A stretch of 64,000 nucleotides of DNA from Triplophysa rosa (Eukaryota; Chordata; Actinopteri; Cypriniformes; Nemacheilidae), in NCBI RefSeq assembly GCF_024868665.1, contig NC_079891.1, forward strand, positions 31,518,036 to 31,582,035. The letters run 5' to 3'. How positions within the stretch are numbered: the stretch's first letter is position 1; each line of letters begins with the position of its first letter. Below the pieces are notes generated by a model that was given only the letters and a program-made list of their open reading frames with translations, was not told the origin of the DNA and did no database searches. This document shows positions 23,932 to 35,554 of the stretch, in pieces. Both the position numbers and the translations under genes were made by a program.

Positions 23932-25314
23932 TAGTGCTGTAGTACTCGAGTCCGGTCTCGAGACGTTTTTTTATGGTCTCGGACTTGTCTTGGACTCGTT
24001 GGTATTTGAACTCGGACTCGTCTCGGACTTGGTCATTGGTCTCGCAAATGTTCTAGTCGGTCTCGTCCGAGTCCAGCGATATATGTTTTATTTTCTCCTT
24101 CAAAACAAAACATTGATAGAGCAATATTCTTGTGATCCGAAAACTAATGATCCGAAAACTGTTGCCGACTCTCGACTCTAGAACGAGAGCTGCGCGTGCT
24201 CATAAGTTCTCTTTTCACACAGCAGTTCAGTTCAGTGTGTGCTGTTGTTGTAACTAAATAACTCCGTATATTGGTTCAAGTCCGCGGGACTGTCATGCAC
24301 GCCAGAAAGCGAATAACTGAATTAATTTGTGGATAATATTAAGTGTTTCCGGGAGACGCTAAACGGGAACGATTCAGCTGAACTGGTTCGACCGGTTCAC
24401 TAAAAAGAAAGAACCGGTTCGAATGAATGATTCGTCCGCGGCGCGAACTAGCATGAATCATTCATCAGGCATGATGTGAGCGAGCAGCGGCATAATACAG
24501 ATTGGTTTTACAAACCATAATAAATGTATCGACAGTGCGCTTAAAAGGAAACTTTTTGCAACAAAACTTTCCCCGAAACATGTGGGACAACATCCAATGT
24601 CGTAAGACACCTGCAAAGGCATCACAAAGAGAGGTAAGTTAATGCCATGTTTCAGAGTTAGCATTGCATTTGAGTATTTTAGACAGTTTGGAAAGTAGGG
24701 CTTAAAGATAAGATTGATCGTATTTTTATTGTCATTGTGATGAACATGTTATTTAAGGATGGGCACCGACGTGCTTATAAACGAGCCGTGGAGCCTCTGC
24801 TCTTTCTAGCGGCTCCTCTATCGAACACGCACGTGCACGGGCAGGCGCGCACACGCACGTACGCACACACACGCACAAAAGTGTTCATTGCTGCACAACC
24901 TTGCTGTTAGGAGGGCTGATAAAAAAGTTCCTTAAAAAAGTAATAAACAGTTACACTTCGGCTTTGTGACTTTAGTGCTATACCTATATAGTAAAAATAA
25001 AATGACCTTATTTTATCTGCTTTTTGATCATTACAAACAATAATAAAAATGATTATCTTAGAATAGAAGATATGCTGTCTCTTGCATCACATAAATTATC
25101 AATAGTTAAGTATGTGGTCTTGTAGTCATGATTTTTTTCTGTCTCTGTCTTGACTGTCTCAATTGGACTCGGTCTTGACTTGGACTCGAACCTCTCTGGA
25201 CTTGGACTTGACTTGGACTCGAACCTCTTTGGACTCGGACTTGACTCGGTCTCGACTAGTCCTGGTTTTGGACTTGTCTTGGACTCGACAATGGTGGACT
25301 TGACTACAGCCCTA
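23932..25314 (+). mobile_element. 1383-bp internally deleted hAT transposon
   Basis: Exact 8-bp duplications of TTAGTTCG flank the element (23924-23931, 25315-25322), the hallmark target size of hAT. The termini TAGTGCTGTAGT and its mirror ACTACAGCCCTA match in 11 of 12 positions. Both subterminal regions carry many copies of GACTCGG/TCTCGGACTTG words (about 23945-24080 and 25140-25295), probably transposase-binding clusters. The middle keeps a BED-finger exon with splice donor (24557-24639) but no catalytic domain, so it is a non-autonomous derivative. A CA-rich tract lies at 24850-24876. It inserted into a LINE and split its coding sequence. Confidence 0.88.
24557..24639 (+). pseudogene. 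BED-type zinc-finger exon remnant of a hAT transposase
   Basis: The frame at 24557-24633 reads CNKTFPETCGTTSNVVRHLQ followed by RHHKER. It has the cysteine, TSN..RHL core and His-x-His spacing expected of the second half of a BED finger, the DNA-binding domain of many hAT transposases. It ends exactly at a consensus donor, GTAAGT (24634-24639), as in intron-containing hAT genes. A TAA lies five codons upstream in frame, and the first part of the finger is missing, so the exon is decayed. Confidence 0.7.
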
Positions 25315-25545
25315 TTAGTTCGTGTAAGAACTCGAGCTGCTGTGTTTTGAACTAGCTGGAGTTTTTGTAATAGGCCCACAGGACAGCCACCTAATACGTT
25401 ACAAAAATCTAGTCTTGACATCATGGATGCATGAATTAGCTTCTCTGCATCTGATAATTACAGCATATGACGTAGTTTAGATATATTCTTAGGATGGAAA
25501 AACGCGGTTTTACAGGTGTTGGCGACATGGCATTCAAATGACAAA
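25315..25545 (-). pseudogene. LINE reverse transcriptase fragment, upstream half of the split copy
   Basis: The reverse complement contains KTAFFHPKNISKLR, EKLIHASMMSRLDFCNV and LQKLQLVQNTAARVLTRT. These precede, in the expected order, the part found at 23748-23931. One in-frame stop lies between the first two blocks. The hAT element inserted right after the VLTRT codons. Confidence 0.82.
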
Positions 25546-26021
25546 TTACTAGTGTAACCGTAGTAAACTCTGAGTACACAACTAGTTTACAACACCAGTT
25601 TTCATTTGTACTGCAACTATACTAGTTATAGGTATACTGGTAGTTTATAATTTTAGTTCATGAAAGTATGCTTTGAAGTATACTTTCGGTAAACTAGTTT
25701 AGTTTTACCTTGCAGTATACTTGTTCGTTATCTTTAAGTGAACTTAACAACATAATTATAGTTTAGAATTAAAAAAATATTTTTGCTCTTTAATAATACT
25801 TTAATTACTTTTTTGTTATTAATACTTGTAATTAAAGTATACTTTTAAGTGAATTTCAGGTAATGAAGTAATATCAATCAAAGTATAGTCTAAATATACT
25901 TTTATGTCAGTATAAATCAAGTATTTTTTCGTAAGTGTGCTAAGTCAAAAATACTTAAGTATGCAAATAGCCCACTTGCACTTCTTGAAGAACTTCTTGA
26001 AACTTTTTTGTAAGGGTATTA
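25546..26021. mobile_element. MITE-like repeat with AGTATACTT words and a TTTTTTGTAAGGGT end
   Basis: The right end (GAAACTTTTTTGTAAGGG) is the same terminus as the element at 6012-6511. The interior is dense in AAGTATACTT, ACTAGTTT and TATACTTTT words in both orientations. The left boundary next to the LINE fragment at about 25546 is approximate. Confidence 0.5.
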
Positions 26022-27730
26022 AATCGCTGCTGTCCTACTGAAACTGTCAACTTTGACAACACAGTGCAATCATTTAAAAAGTACGATGTTTTTTCCATTT
26101 CCTAAAAAACAGCTAATTTGGACATACAAGGTTTCAGAAGGACTGCAACGATATGAGGTATAAAGTTAAATATTATATCAAATATATCAGTCAACTTTCA
26201 CAGCCAAAATCATTCAGCATAAAAAGTAAATATACTGAAACACTGAAACCATATTCTGCATCCTTCAAACTTGTTATTGTATTCTTGGTCAAACCACCAA
26301 GGCCTACACTGAGGAACAAAGGTTTTGTTGTTCAGTCCCTTCTTCCCAGAATGCACAGGGGCATGAATAATTAATATGGTTACATTGCAAGTTTTGGTTT
26401 GCTGATTTTGTTGCTATGTTTTGTAACTTGTGCTGTGCTTCTACTTAAAATCATAATTATATGTCTATTCATTACGTTGTCAGTAGTTTAACACAACAAG
26501 CACTTTGCTCTTTATGATGTGCGTTTCCAATTCATTATCACCCCCAAAATGTCAAAAACTAAAGCCTTGGAAGTGAAAATGGGTTGAAATTCCACAGAGA
26601 AATTATGAGATTAAGCACACATAGCACACAAATTTCACATCATTGATCGTTTTTTGTACTTTTTTAACAGAAAAAAGAAACCAAACTTAAATGTTATGTA
26701 ACACGGGTAAATGGCAAATATTAACCATGCTATCTATGTTCCTTGTAATTGAGACCAAGTGTGTTAAATATTTGACATAAATTTTATAGCTTTACACATA
26801 CATTTTTGCATTGGCTGAGTAGCAAAAGTATAAACACCATGCAAGTGTTAAGTCTCAAGTTCCTTAATCTAATAGGTAGTTGTTACAATGATGTCATATT
26901 TGAAGTCATGGCAACTCAATATTTTAAGTTCGCTTGACATTTACTAATTAATTGATTCATTAAACTTGGAAATGAGAAAACGGTTGCTTTAATCGCTCTA
27001 GGTTCCTTATTGTTTTCACTATTAAATTGTCAGATCAATAATATCTTTTTTGATGACCGTGCATGCTCTTGGCACTGTGGTTTCGAACTAAATTAGAGCA
27101 TGTAAGCAATATTAACATATCTATGGCTGTATCTGTTGGGACGGGACCTCTGAACCCCACCGTAATGAGTGTACACTCTACCTCTTTGTCCTGGCCTAGT
27201 TTCCACATTTGTCTTTTTCCTGTGCTATATTCCACGCTGCTCCGGTTCCCGATGACTAATACAACCTTGCTGAAGCAGGAGCTGCAAACAGAGACAAAGT
27301 TAGTTTTCACAAAGATAGTGAATCTGCATTTCAGTAGAATGCTGAAATCTGTTTTTTTTTTCACTCTTCCTCATGGTTCACCTCGCACCAGTAAAATTCA
27401 CCTTGTCCTCATATTGATTTGAATACAGAATATGTTCACACCGAGGATGATAACTATACATTTAGGTTTTACAATTGTTCCAAATTAAAATTTGGTTTTT
27501 TTACTGTTTCTTTCTTTCTCACTGAATCATTCCTTATACCCTATACAGACATGGAAAAATGTAAGAGATCACTCTAGTTTTGTCTTTCATCAGCATTTCT
27601 ACAGGTATTGTTGCAACTCCATTCAATGTCTGTTTAATTTGAACAGAAACATACATCAGGAATGACAATATGTCTGCCAACAGCAATGTGAAAGACAAAA
27701 GATGCATGAATGTTTAAAAAAATGAGGCTA
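26022..27730. other. Non-coding DNA
   Basis: Mostly AT-rich without a recognisable repeat. At 27035-27422 open frames of 109-119 aa overlap on opposite strands, and neither shows a domain or flanking splice sites I can defend. Confidence 0.3.
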
Positions 27731-27886
27731 ACACCGTGTCTACACCGGACAAAAAGACAATAAAGGCATTAGAACCCATTATAATTTTAAGTTTTGTCCA
27801 CACTGGACGTGGCGCGACAATCCCATTAGAACAAGCCGTGTGTCACGTCGCATCGCGCCGCGCCGTGTCCGGTGTAGACACAGTGT
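27731..27886. mobile_element. 156-bp MITE with 21-bp inverted ends
   Basis: ACACCGTGTCTACACCGGACA at 27731-27751 is mirrored at 27866-27886 with one mismatch. Subterminally, CGCGCCGCGCCG on the right makes that arm unusually GC-rich. Non-coding. Confidence 0.78.
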
Positions 27887-28867
27887 AATTCCATCATATA
27901 TTCATTTTTAAACTGATCCTGATATACATAAAAACATTAGTGTATACAAATTTATTCAGATGGCGCTTTCGCATCTTATATATTGTGAGGGCAGGATGCT
28001 TCAGAATCTATAGCATTTGATTGGATAGGAATTTGACAAGAAGCTGAAGTGCAGAATGATGTCATCGGAATTCTAGATTTTGGCACACATTAGGCTAACA
28101 CATTCAAGCCACAAACTTCATTTTTCATTAAATGGGGACTTACGTAAAACCTAGCAAAGGTCACTAGCAGTTCCTCTCAGTCACACAAGCATAATGTTAT
28201 TCATTTAATGACTGTACTGTAAATATGAATCCTTATATTGCAACACTCTTAAAGGGTTATTGCAAATGTAAATCTACATTTTCACAAGAAGTGACCATAT
28301 TTGCGATCAAAGTACCGACTGGCTGTTAGCAGTGTTTAGCACAATCTCTGAAATTCACGATCTCCACAAATAGCCAGTATATCTATCAGATGATCTATTA
28401 AACGTCTCATTGGACTTAAATACAAATCGAAACCTTCTCGTCTCGTCAAATTAAGCTTTAAAACCGCCCGGGCGATTGCATATTTCAACCTGTGACTCGC
28501 TGGCACGGATGGAGATTGTTTTTGTTATAATATGAATGGTTTTATGGATTCTTTTGAGTCTGGTCTCCAGGGCCCTGCCATGGACTGTTGTCCATTATCC
28601 ATTTGTTTTGCCTCCCAGAGTAAATCCTCATCCAAACAGATTTTAAATGATATCTATGCCTCCTCCACTCCCAGCGCCTCACTGTAAGCTTTTATGCTGG
28701 AAACAGAGGGGCCTTTGGGGCGGCTGTCTTTTATTTAAGTGGCCTGTGCCACTCACAAACATAATGAAGATTTCCATTATGATTGCACAGAGGAATCACA
28801 GCCCATAATTGAGTGTCAGAAGAACAGTTACATGTTTAGTTTGAGAAGCATGAAAGGATGAGAGTAC
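27887..28867. other. Unique DNA, candidate conserved block 28460-28830
   Basis: 28460-28830 is free of repeats, evenly composed and contains several TTTAAAT/ATTATCCAT-like homeodomain words. It resembles a conserved non-coding element, but no alignment is available. No exon recognised. Confidence 0.3.
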
Positions 28868-29142
28868 TTAAAGGGACAGTTCACCCAAAACAATATATAT
28901 ATTAATTCAGACATCGTTTACTCAGAACCTATATGAGTCTCTGTGGAACACAAAAGGAGATATTTTAGGTGTCAGTGGTTGTGTCCATATTGGAAGGCAA
29001 ATCGGAGGTCAATGTCCATGTTGATTGGTTACCAACATTCTTCAAAATATCTTCTTTTGTGTTCTGCAGAAGAAAGATAGTTATACAGGTTTGGAATGAC
29101 ATGAGGATAAGCAAATGTTTTACAGTGAACTATCCCTTCAAG
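28868..29142. mobile_element. TTAA-flanked MITE (AGTTCACCC family), copy
   Basis: It starts TTAAAGGGACAGTTCACCC and ends AGTGAACTATCCCTTCA, with the right TTAA mutated to TTCA. Inside, GATTGGTTACCAACATTCTTC and ACAGGTTTGGAATGACATGAG are diagnostic of the family. Confidence 0.75.
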
Positions 29143-29936
29143 GTCTCATAATTTCAAAAGTCTTTTGGCTTTTAGTTAGCCCAGTGAATATTTTGAAGAT
29201 AAAGTATTTTAAAATGTACTCTACAAAAACAAAAAAACATATCAACAACATCATTCTGCACTTTAGCTTCTTAACAAATTCTAGCCAGTGAGGTAAACTA
29301 AAAGGGGGAGGAGCCACTCAGTATGCCCCTCCTTAACGTCCTGTTTTATTAGAAATTGTCCACACATCAAAACAAAGCTGCACATTTCAAGGCACTTTAG
29401 TAAGTCTCCAAGCAAACCCAGACTAGAAGAATTCAGAGGAACATTTAGACGTCAAAAAAATAAACACACACATATATATATAGCTATTTATATCCAATGC
29501 AGCTATGCAGCTATATTTCCATTAGAACAAGAAGAACATTTCAAAAAAGTAAACAGCTTTAAAACCTTTTAAAAAGTAAACAGTCTGGTTTTGTTTCTGA
29601 CATATATCTATTTTTATTTACAGTTTATAGGTTAATCTTGGAAAGACATGATGCTTGTTTAAAGAATAGGGTTAGTTTTTCCATGTTTTTCATTACGAAT
29701 GGAGACAGACAGATCCAGTGAAGTGTTAGAGTGCATAGACTGACTGTAATCCATGTGAATCCACTAAAATAAAATTATACAGGATTATCTGAGCTGCTTC
29801 CTGCTGTTTCAGACTAATCTTTCAATCATATCACCAGACATGCATGTCTAAGATTAAAAGCCATTGTTCTGTACATGAATGCAAGGCTAAATATAATCAT
29901 TAACATGTTTATTTTTATAATAAATAATAATACTTT
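29143..29936. other. AT-rich non-coding DNA
   Basis: No gene or complete repeat recognised. A short (TA)n lies at about 29471-29482. Confidence 0.35.
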
Positions 29937-30128
<192 letters not shown>

Positions 30129-30792
30129 ATAATAGGCCTGTTACAGTTTTTCTCAGTCGCTTTGGAGCATTTCTCGAATCATTCTTAAAATTAGCTAAAT
30201 AATATGTGCATTTCTCAGAACAATTTGTACAAACTGCACAACATCATGGATTTCCTGCAAAAGCGTGAAACTTGTTCAAAATCCTTAGTTCATCTCTCAA
30301 AATTACATTTTTACATCAGTGAACATGTCAGTCCCATGAAAATGGCAAGTCCTTGTGTCATCGTTCGTGAAAAATGTTCAGCCATGTTGTCAATATAACG
30401 GGTGCTTTATTATTTCTTTTTTTGAGTATTATCGGATGTAAACTATGGCTTCAGTTTGTATTGACACTCATTGATAATGCACAAGACTGACTTATTTCAC
30501 TTTCAATAGTACAAACTTATACGTAACTGTATGTGCGACACTGATAGCAAAAGATTGAACAGGATTCACTTTACACTTGTTCTGTTGGTCTGTCACCATC
30601 AAGCTTGAAAAAAGTAACTGTGATGAAGAAAATGCAACATTATTTTACAGCACAATGGGAAAAATTGCAAAAAAAAGATAAACATAGAGAGACCCCTCAG
30701 GCAGAACTGTATGCAGTGCTGTATGAGGATTCAAACTACATATTTTCTACTCCCCCTTTGGCTTTGGGATGTCTTACTCTTGCAACGCAGCA

Positions 30793-30900
30793 CTAAAATG
30801 CAACGATATCCGAAATGACCACATGCTTTTGTAACTCATCTTGAAACAGAGCCCTCTCCTCATCAGAGATGAGAGATCCTTGTGGAAAATCTCTGTACAG
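30793..30900 (-). pseudogene. Coding-like C-terminal remnant inside the 30.1-31.7 kb transposon
   Basis: On the minus strand the last 35 codons before a TAG read as a well-mixed, acidic helix-like segment: DFPQGSLISDEERALFQDEL, then QKHVVISDIVAF. Unlike other short frames here it is not low-complexity. Upstream it runs into the inserted GTCCTCA repeat and loses coding character. It may be the C-terminus of the element's transposase or an accessory protein. I do not recognise the family. Confidence 0.4.
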
Positions 30901-31215
30901 TGTGTGTGTACTTGTGCATCTATATTTGTGAGGACTGGTTTGAGTTGTAGACCAGCGGTGTGAGGACAAGGAGAGTAAAGTGAGGACATTTTGGCCGGTC
31001 CTCACTTCCAGAGACCAAAAGGGCTGTTTGAGGAAACCAAAGGGGCTGTTTGAGGATGAAGACTTGGTTTTAGGGTTTAGGTTATAATTGGGTTTAGGTT
31101 AGGTGTAGGGTCAGGCATGTATGGTTAGGGTTAGGGTAACGGGCTAGAGATTGCATTGCGTCAATGTATGTCCTCATGAAGATAGCTGCGCAAACGTGCG
31201 TGCGTGCGTGTGTGT
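30900..31215. repeat. GTCCTCA/TTAGGG-type interspersed repeat nested in the transposon
   Basis: It contains TGTGAGGAC words repeated in both senses, duplicated AAAGGGGCTGTTTGAGGA segments, a run of TTAGGGTTAGGG-like words (31070-31140) and ATGTATGTCCTCATGAAGATAG before a GCGTGCGTGTGTG microsatellite. This is a common fish repeat that ends in (TG)n. Confidence 0.65.
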
Positions 31216-31660
31216 TGTATGAATGAAGGATCTGAGTTTCTAACAGTGAAAGCAACCTGTGAGCAAAGTAAATCTAGTCACAGTTTGGATCAATAACCCT
31301 GTAAGTGCAAGAAAACTGAATATGCCTGACAGAGTATGACAACTGGTCTAACCATTTTGCATTGAATGACTAAGACGATGAACAAATGACTATGTTTAGA
31401 GGGGTAAGACAATTGCACAGAGAACTATATGATACATTTTGAGCAACATGACAATAGCAACGTATAATGTAGGAAACAACAGACAATTGTACATAATCAA
31501 TTGCATGAATGTACTAAAGCAATTGCAACTTGTTCAAAATAATAAGAAACGACTTTTCTGATGTGCACAAGTGACAAGATGATGTGAAGCTTGAACAACT
31601 AGTTTTGAGAATGTTATTTCTGATCTGAGAAATGCTCCAAAGCGACTGAGAAAAACTGTA

Positions 31661-31859
31661 TGATGATATTCCGGTCCCGTTCCCGAAACAGGACAGGGGT
31701 GGTTGGGGCGGGGACCTGTTTGTACTGCTTTTGTGAGGCACCGGTCCGCCTCATCGCTTACGGATACCCATCGGGAGGCAGTATATCCTCTAATGCAGTG
31801 TGTGTGTGTGTGTGTGTGCGTGTGCGTGTGTGAGAGAGAGTGCGTGCGCGCGTGTGTGG
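31661..31859. other. GC-rich flank with (TG)n, possible proximal promoter of the exon to the right
   Basis: 31665-31790 is GC-rich; a (TG)n with CG interruptions lies at 31799-31832, followed by GAGAGAG. No TATA box is seen. If 31860-32273 is the first sema4c exon, this would be the core-promoter region; that assignment is inference. Confidence 0.35.
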
Positions 31860-32273
31860 TGTGTTCGGGAGCTGCGCTTCTCATCTTTTGAGCCACGTCT
31901 GTTTCTGGCTGATGAATCAGAGAGCCTCACTTTAACAAGGGCGGCGGGTTCGAGTTGGTGAAACGGAGGAGAACCGCTTTTAAGAAGTGGATCTGGACGG
32001 GTTTTGAGTGACACCCTCCCTCGCCAGAACTACTACAAAGGGAGTAAACGGAGAGAGCTGCGCTGCGTAAACCGACACCGACCATCGCAACGCTCAATCC
32101 TCCAGCCGTCAGAGACAGAAAGCATGAGGAAAAACAGAAGGAACTGAGCGCCTTTCTTTGGAAAATGTGGAATTTGTTGGTCGCGTTTTGATATGGCGTT
32201 GTAAGACGAACCGCCGAGTGCGTTTTCGTACGTTTTTGGACGTGTTTACAGCCCCTGCACCGAGTCACCAAAG
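31860..32273 (+). other. Candidate 5' non-coding exon (possible sema4c exon 1)
   Basis: This is a GC-rich, CpG-containing, non-repetitive block in an AT-rich landscape. It ends at CACCAAAG|GTAAGTTTG, a full consensus splice donor with the intron starting at 32274. The start is not defined; I place it near the GC-rich onset. It has short upstream ATGs but no long frame, as for a 5' UTR exon. It lies in the same orientation as the first sema4c coding exon at 59831, about 27.6 kb downstream, and no other gene is visible between them. Many semaphorin genes have long first introns. The exon could instead belong to an unrelated non-coding transcript. Confidence 0.45.
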
Positions 32274-35241
32274 GTAAGTTTGCCGCTTCCAATACAAATA
32301 CAGCTGGATTATTGCAACATGCAATCATTGCAACATTCAGTGCCGTTATAAATTGATGTACCACTGAAAGGTGTCTTGTTTTTTAAACAAGTTTATTGTG
32401 AAAGCGATGGGGGAGGAAAAGATATTCGATACCTTCATTAAGTCAGTCGGAGAACATCCAACTGTTGCCTTTTACTGTTTATAGATAAAGTTTAACATGA
32501 AAGATTTTGACATAGTCGAAAGCAGTTTCTGTCTGTCGATGAATATAACTTGGCAATCGCGAGGTGTGCGGGTTTAAAAACTGCCCACGGACCACTGTTC
32601 ACCGTGCCAAAGAAGACATTCAAATCTTTACGCACAAGGTTCGAGTGAGCGAACACACGTACATCACAAAACAAAAGATTGTTTAGTTTATATGATATTA
32701 TACCCAACATCGGCACTTTTTTTCACAGTGCAGTAACATTTTTGTTACTGCCACGTTCACGGCACATCAAAAGCGCTCCTCGCTGAGACTACTAAAAACG
32801 GAGATGCGTATATTCTGTCAAACTCGAATGCAAAAGTAACGTCAACGAAACCAGAATGTGAACTGGCCACCAGCCGTTTTTTTTTAGCTTTGACACAAAC
32901 AGAGCGCGTTTTCTCTCTGTGACTGCTCGCCTGTAATGAAGCGCGCGCTGCATACAGGAGATTACAATAATTACAGCGTGACCAGGCGCTCGTGGAGTGG
33001 ACATTCGTGTTTTCATAAGCTGGACGCTCATTCAAGCGGAAAAATGGTTAACATACGGTGTTCTTAGGTGAAGTGTGCTGAATTTCTTGCACTTGTGGAA
33101 CCAAAGCGTTCCCACAGAAACCTTTAAAACCGGTTTTTGAGGTTTATAAATTGGCCAAAAAATGTCTTCATTAAAATCTTAAATGCCAAAAGGTGATGTA
33201 AGGGTTAGATGCATATATATTTAATTAGCATATATTGAGAACAAAGGATGTGACTGGGAATTTAAAGCTAGCTTTACTGTGTGCCCGTGACGTCATAGAA
33301 TAGAATGATGATGATGTAGCACGGCACTGCTTGTCTACTACAATATAGTGATTTAAACAGTTTCTGTAAGCGTAGAAGAGGCTGGAAGCCTAAAACAATG
33401 CTGTTTCTTTGTATTGTGACACCGTCATCATTGTTAGTGAACATCGGGGAGAGAGAGCAGAGCTGTTACTGTAAAATGGAGCTCCATTCATGTTTGTTTT
33501 CCAGCCATCACTGGACAGTGTTCTTGCATTAAATGCAACCCGGGAGAAAATAGCTTTCTGTGCGCCCACAGACTCTTCGGTCCAGATGTTCCTTAAATCC
33601 ATTGAGAGTCAAATGGAGCTCCTGGAGTGAAGATCTTCTCATTGTTGTGTTACAATGGACTCACATCCTTCCTTAGTCAATAGTACCTAAAGAAACACAC
33701 ACATTCCCATACAGGGTTTAGTAGATTGACAGGATGAATTCAAAAGGACAGGGAAAGACAATGGCTTTGCTGGCGATTGTTATCCAAGCAACAAATGTGA
33801 AATCCGTAGTACTTTGATATCGCACATATATTATTGGGTCAGATTAAAATAGCTCTTTAAAACTGATGCTTAAAAGATTAAAAAGCTGTTTAAAAGGAGA
33901 ACCAGAATGTGACCAATTTAAACTATAAAAAGACGCTACTGTAGATGTCTTTAAGATAAAGTGATCATTCATATATGTGATTATGATGTGTGTTTGACAC
34001 ACTCAAACAATGAATGATGTCAACAACATATAGATTGCACAGTGCCAAGAGAAAGAAGTGCCTGTGCAGAATAGCTCTCACTATCTGCCCCTGCAGGAAC
34101 TCCTATCACAATAATGAATTATTGGATTACAGCACTGACATCACCAAGCACATGTTCTGGCCTTGGGTCTGGTTACGACCCAACAGCACGCCGTTTTGCA
34201 CATAGGTGTTGAGCACGGTCAAGCAGTTACCACACGCTGCTTATAGTGCTAACCGACGGGACGTCTCTCTTCTGTTCCCAAGGAACGGAAATCAATAGGC
34301 AATTGCGATACTGCATCTTGTGTGCACCTTCCTCATCCTCTGGATTATTGTAAGTGCTCTCTACTCAAGCCATACGAGGGTTATTTGTCCTCTCTCTGCT
34401 GGGAGTTGATGTGATGTAGCGACGCATATTGACCCTTTCGAATGGACCCCTCATTATTTTCCATCACTATGCTGTTCCCCGTATCCGCCTATGTTTGTAA
34501 TGGCGCTCCAGGTGTGGGTTCTCAGGAGAGGCGTGCAGAAGTGGAGTGAGGTCATGCGGTGAGGTCACGAGTCCCTGGTCTTGAGTGGATGCGGGCGGAC
34601 GGCTCATCTGTTGAGATGGGCGAGTGAAAACAGCAGGGAGACGGGGGTGATGTTTGGATAAGGGGATGAGGAAGAGTGCGTTAAGAGCCGCACTGCAAAT
34701 ATGAGGGAGGTTGTGTGTGTTTGAAAGAAAGTATTTAAGCGCAGCTTGTGTGCATGTGTAGATTAGTGAGGAATTGTTCTGTTCACACAAAAGTGAACAT
34801 TTTCTTATTCGAACAAGAACACAGAAAGAGAAATCTGCATGGCTTTTCTACCATCAGTGTCTATAAAAATGATCGATTCAGTGAACCGAACTCAGGCATC
34901 AGTTAACGGATCATTGATTCGAGTTCTTTTCGATGGATCTGTGTTTGAGGTTCAGAAATAGGACTGAATGGTTTTGTTCAGCTCACCGATTCAATGATCT
35001 GATCACAGCAGTTCTGGAGTAAACCGCTCACTGGAAGGCGAGATTATCCGTTGTATGGACCTCTGATGGTCTTCCCTTTTTTAGTTGGTTCATTATATAC
35101 TGACGTTTCCGGTCACTTGGAACTGTCATTCTATGGAAGATATCAAAACAATATTGTTATTTAGCTAGGATTACAGAAAAAAACACAATCATACACTTAA
35201 TGAGGCTAGAAGTTTTTTCGTCATTTTTAAGTGATCTATTC
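32274..35241. other. Non-coding DNA right of the candidate promoter
   Basis: 32740-33030 is CpG-bearing and unique, and may extend a CpG-island-like region around the candidate first exon. 34010-34490 has no repeat ends I recognise. 34860-35000 contains several words of the GATTCAGTGAACC / GAACTGGTTC type seen in fish repeats. No exon is supported. Confidence 0.3.
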
Positions 35242-35249
35242 CTTTAGGG
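35242..35249. repeat. Left 8-bp target-site duplication
   Basis: CTTTAGGG, identical to 35547-35554. Confidence 0.95.
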
Positions 35250-35546
35250 CAGTGGTTCTCAAACTGGGGGCCGTGGCCCCCCGGGGGACCCAAGATGGAT
35301 CCAGGGGGGCCACAGATTTTGTGGCATTTTATGAAATATAGAAATTTATCATAGATTTTATGCAATCAAACATCAGAAAAATGACACCACCTACCAAAAG
35401 AATTGAGGTTCCAGCATTGTATAACTGAATGTTTTTGGTTTAATTAAAATTCTAAGTTTAAGATTATACGTCTTTATATGGGGGGCCGCAAAGCGATGCA
35501 CTTAACACAAAGGGGGCCTTACAACGAAAAAGTTTGAGAACCACTG
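35250..35546. mobile_element. 297-bp hAT MITE with exact 8-bp target duplication
   Basis: The termini CAGTGGTTCTCAAACT and AGTTTGAGAACCACTG are perfect 16-bp inverted repeats. CTTTAGGG is duplicated immediately outside (35242-35249 and 35547-35554). CAGTGGTTCTCAAACT-type ends are well known in vertebrate hAT (Charlie/Tip100-like) elements. Subterminal GGGGGCC blocks on both sides pair as well. The interior is AT-rich and non-coding. Unmutated duplications suggest a young insertion. Confidence 0.92.
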
Positions 35547-35554
35547 CTTTAGGG

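Larger units (their letters stand above)
30142..31660. mobile_element. TA-flanked DNA transposon with perfect 32-bp terminal inverted repeats
   Basis: The 32 bases at 30144-30175 (beginning CAGTTTTTCTCAGTCGCTTT) are exactly reverse-complemented at 31627-31658, with TA directly outside both ends (30142-30143, 31659-31660). Inside the repeats, CATTCTTAAAAT is also mirrored. A TA target and CAG termini fit a Tc1/mariner-like (IS630-related) element. The 1.5-kb body contains a GTCCTCA-type repeat insertion (about 30900-31215) and, on the minus strand, a coding-like tail (30793-30900), but no complete transposase or DDE motif. Perfect termini with a degraded body suggest a non-autonomous copy mobilised fairly recently. 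Confidence 0.82.

Noticed and set aside
24350..24440. GAACTGGTTC/GAACCGGTTC palindromes resembling steroid-receptor elements
   Set aside because: They lie inside the hAT element and are part of its internal repeats, so a host regulatory role is not supported.
27035..27422. Overlapping frames of 109 and 119 codons on opposite strands
   Set aside because: Neither has a recognisable motif or splice context, and overlapping frames of this length arise by chance in 64 kb.
31100..31140. TTAGGG-like words suggesting an interstitial telomeric repeat
   Set aside because: Only a few imperfect units, within the known GTCCTCA-type fish repeat.
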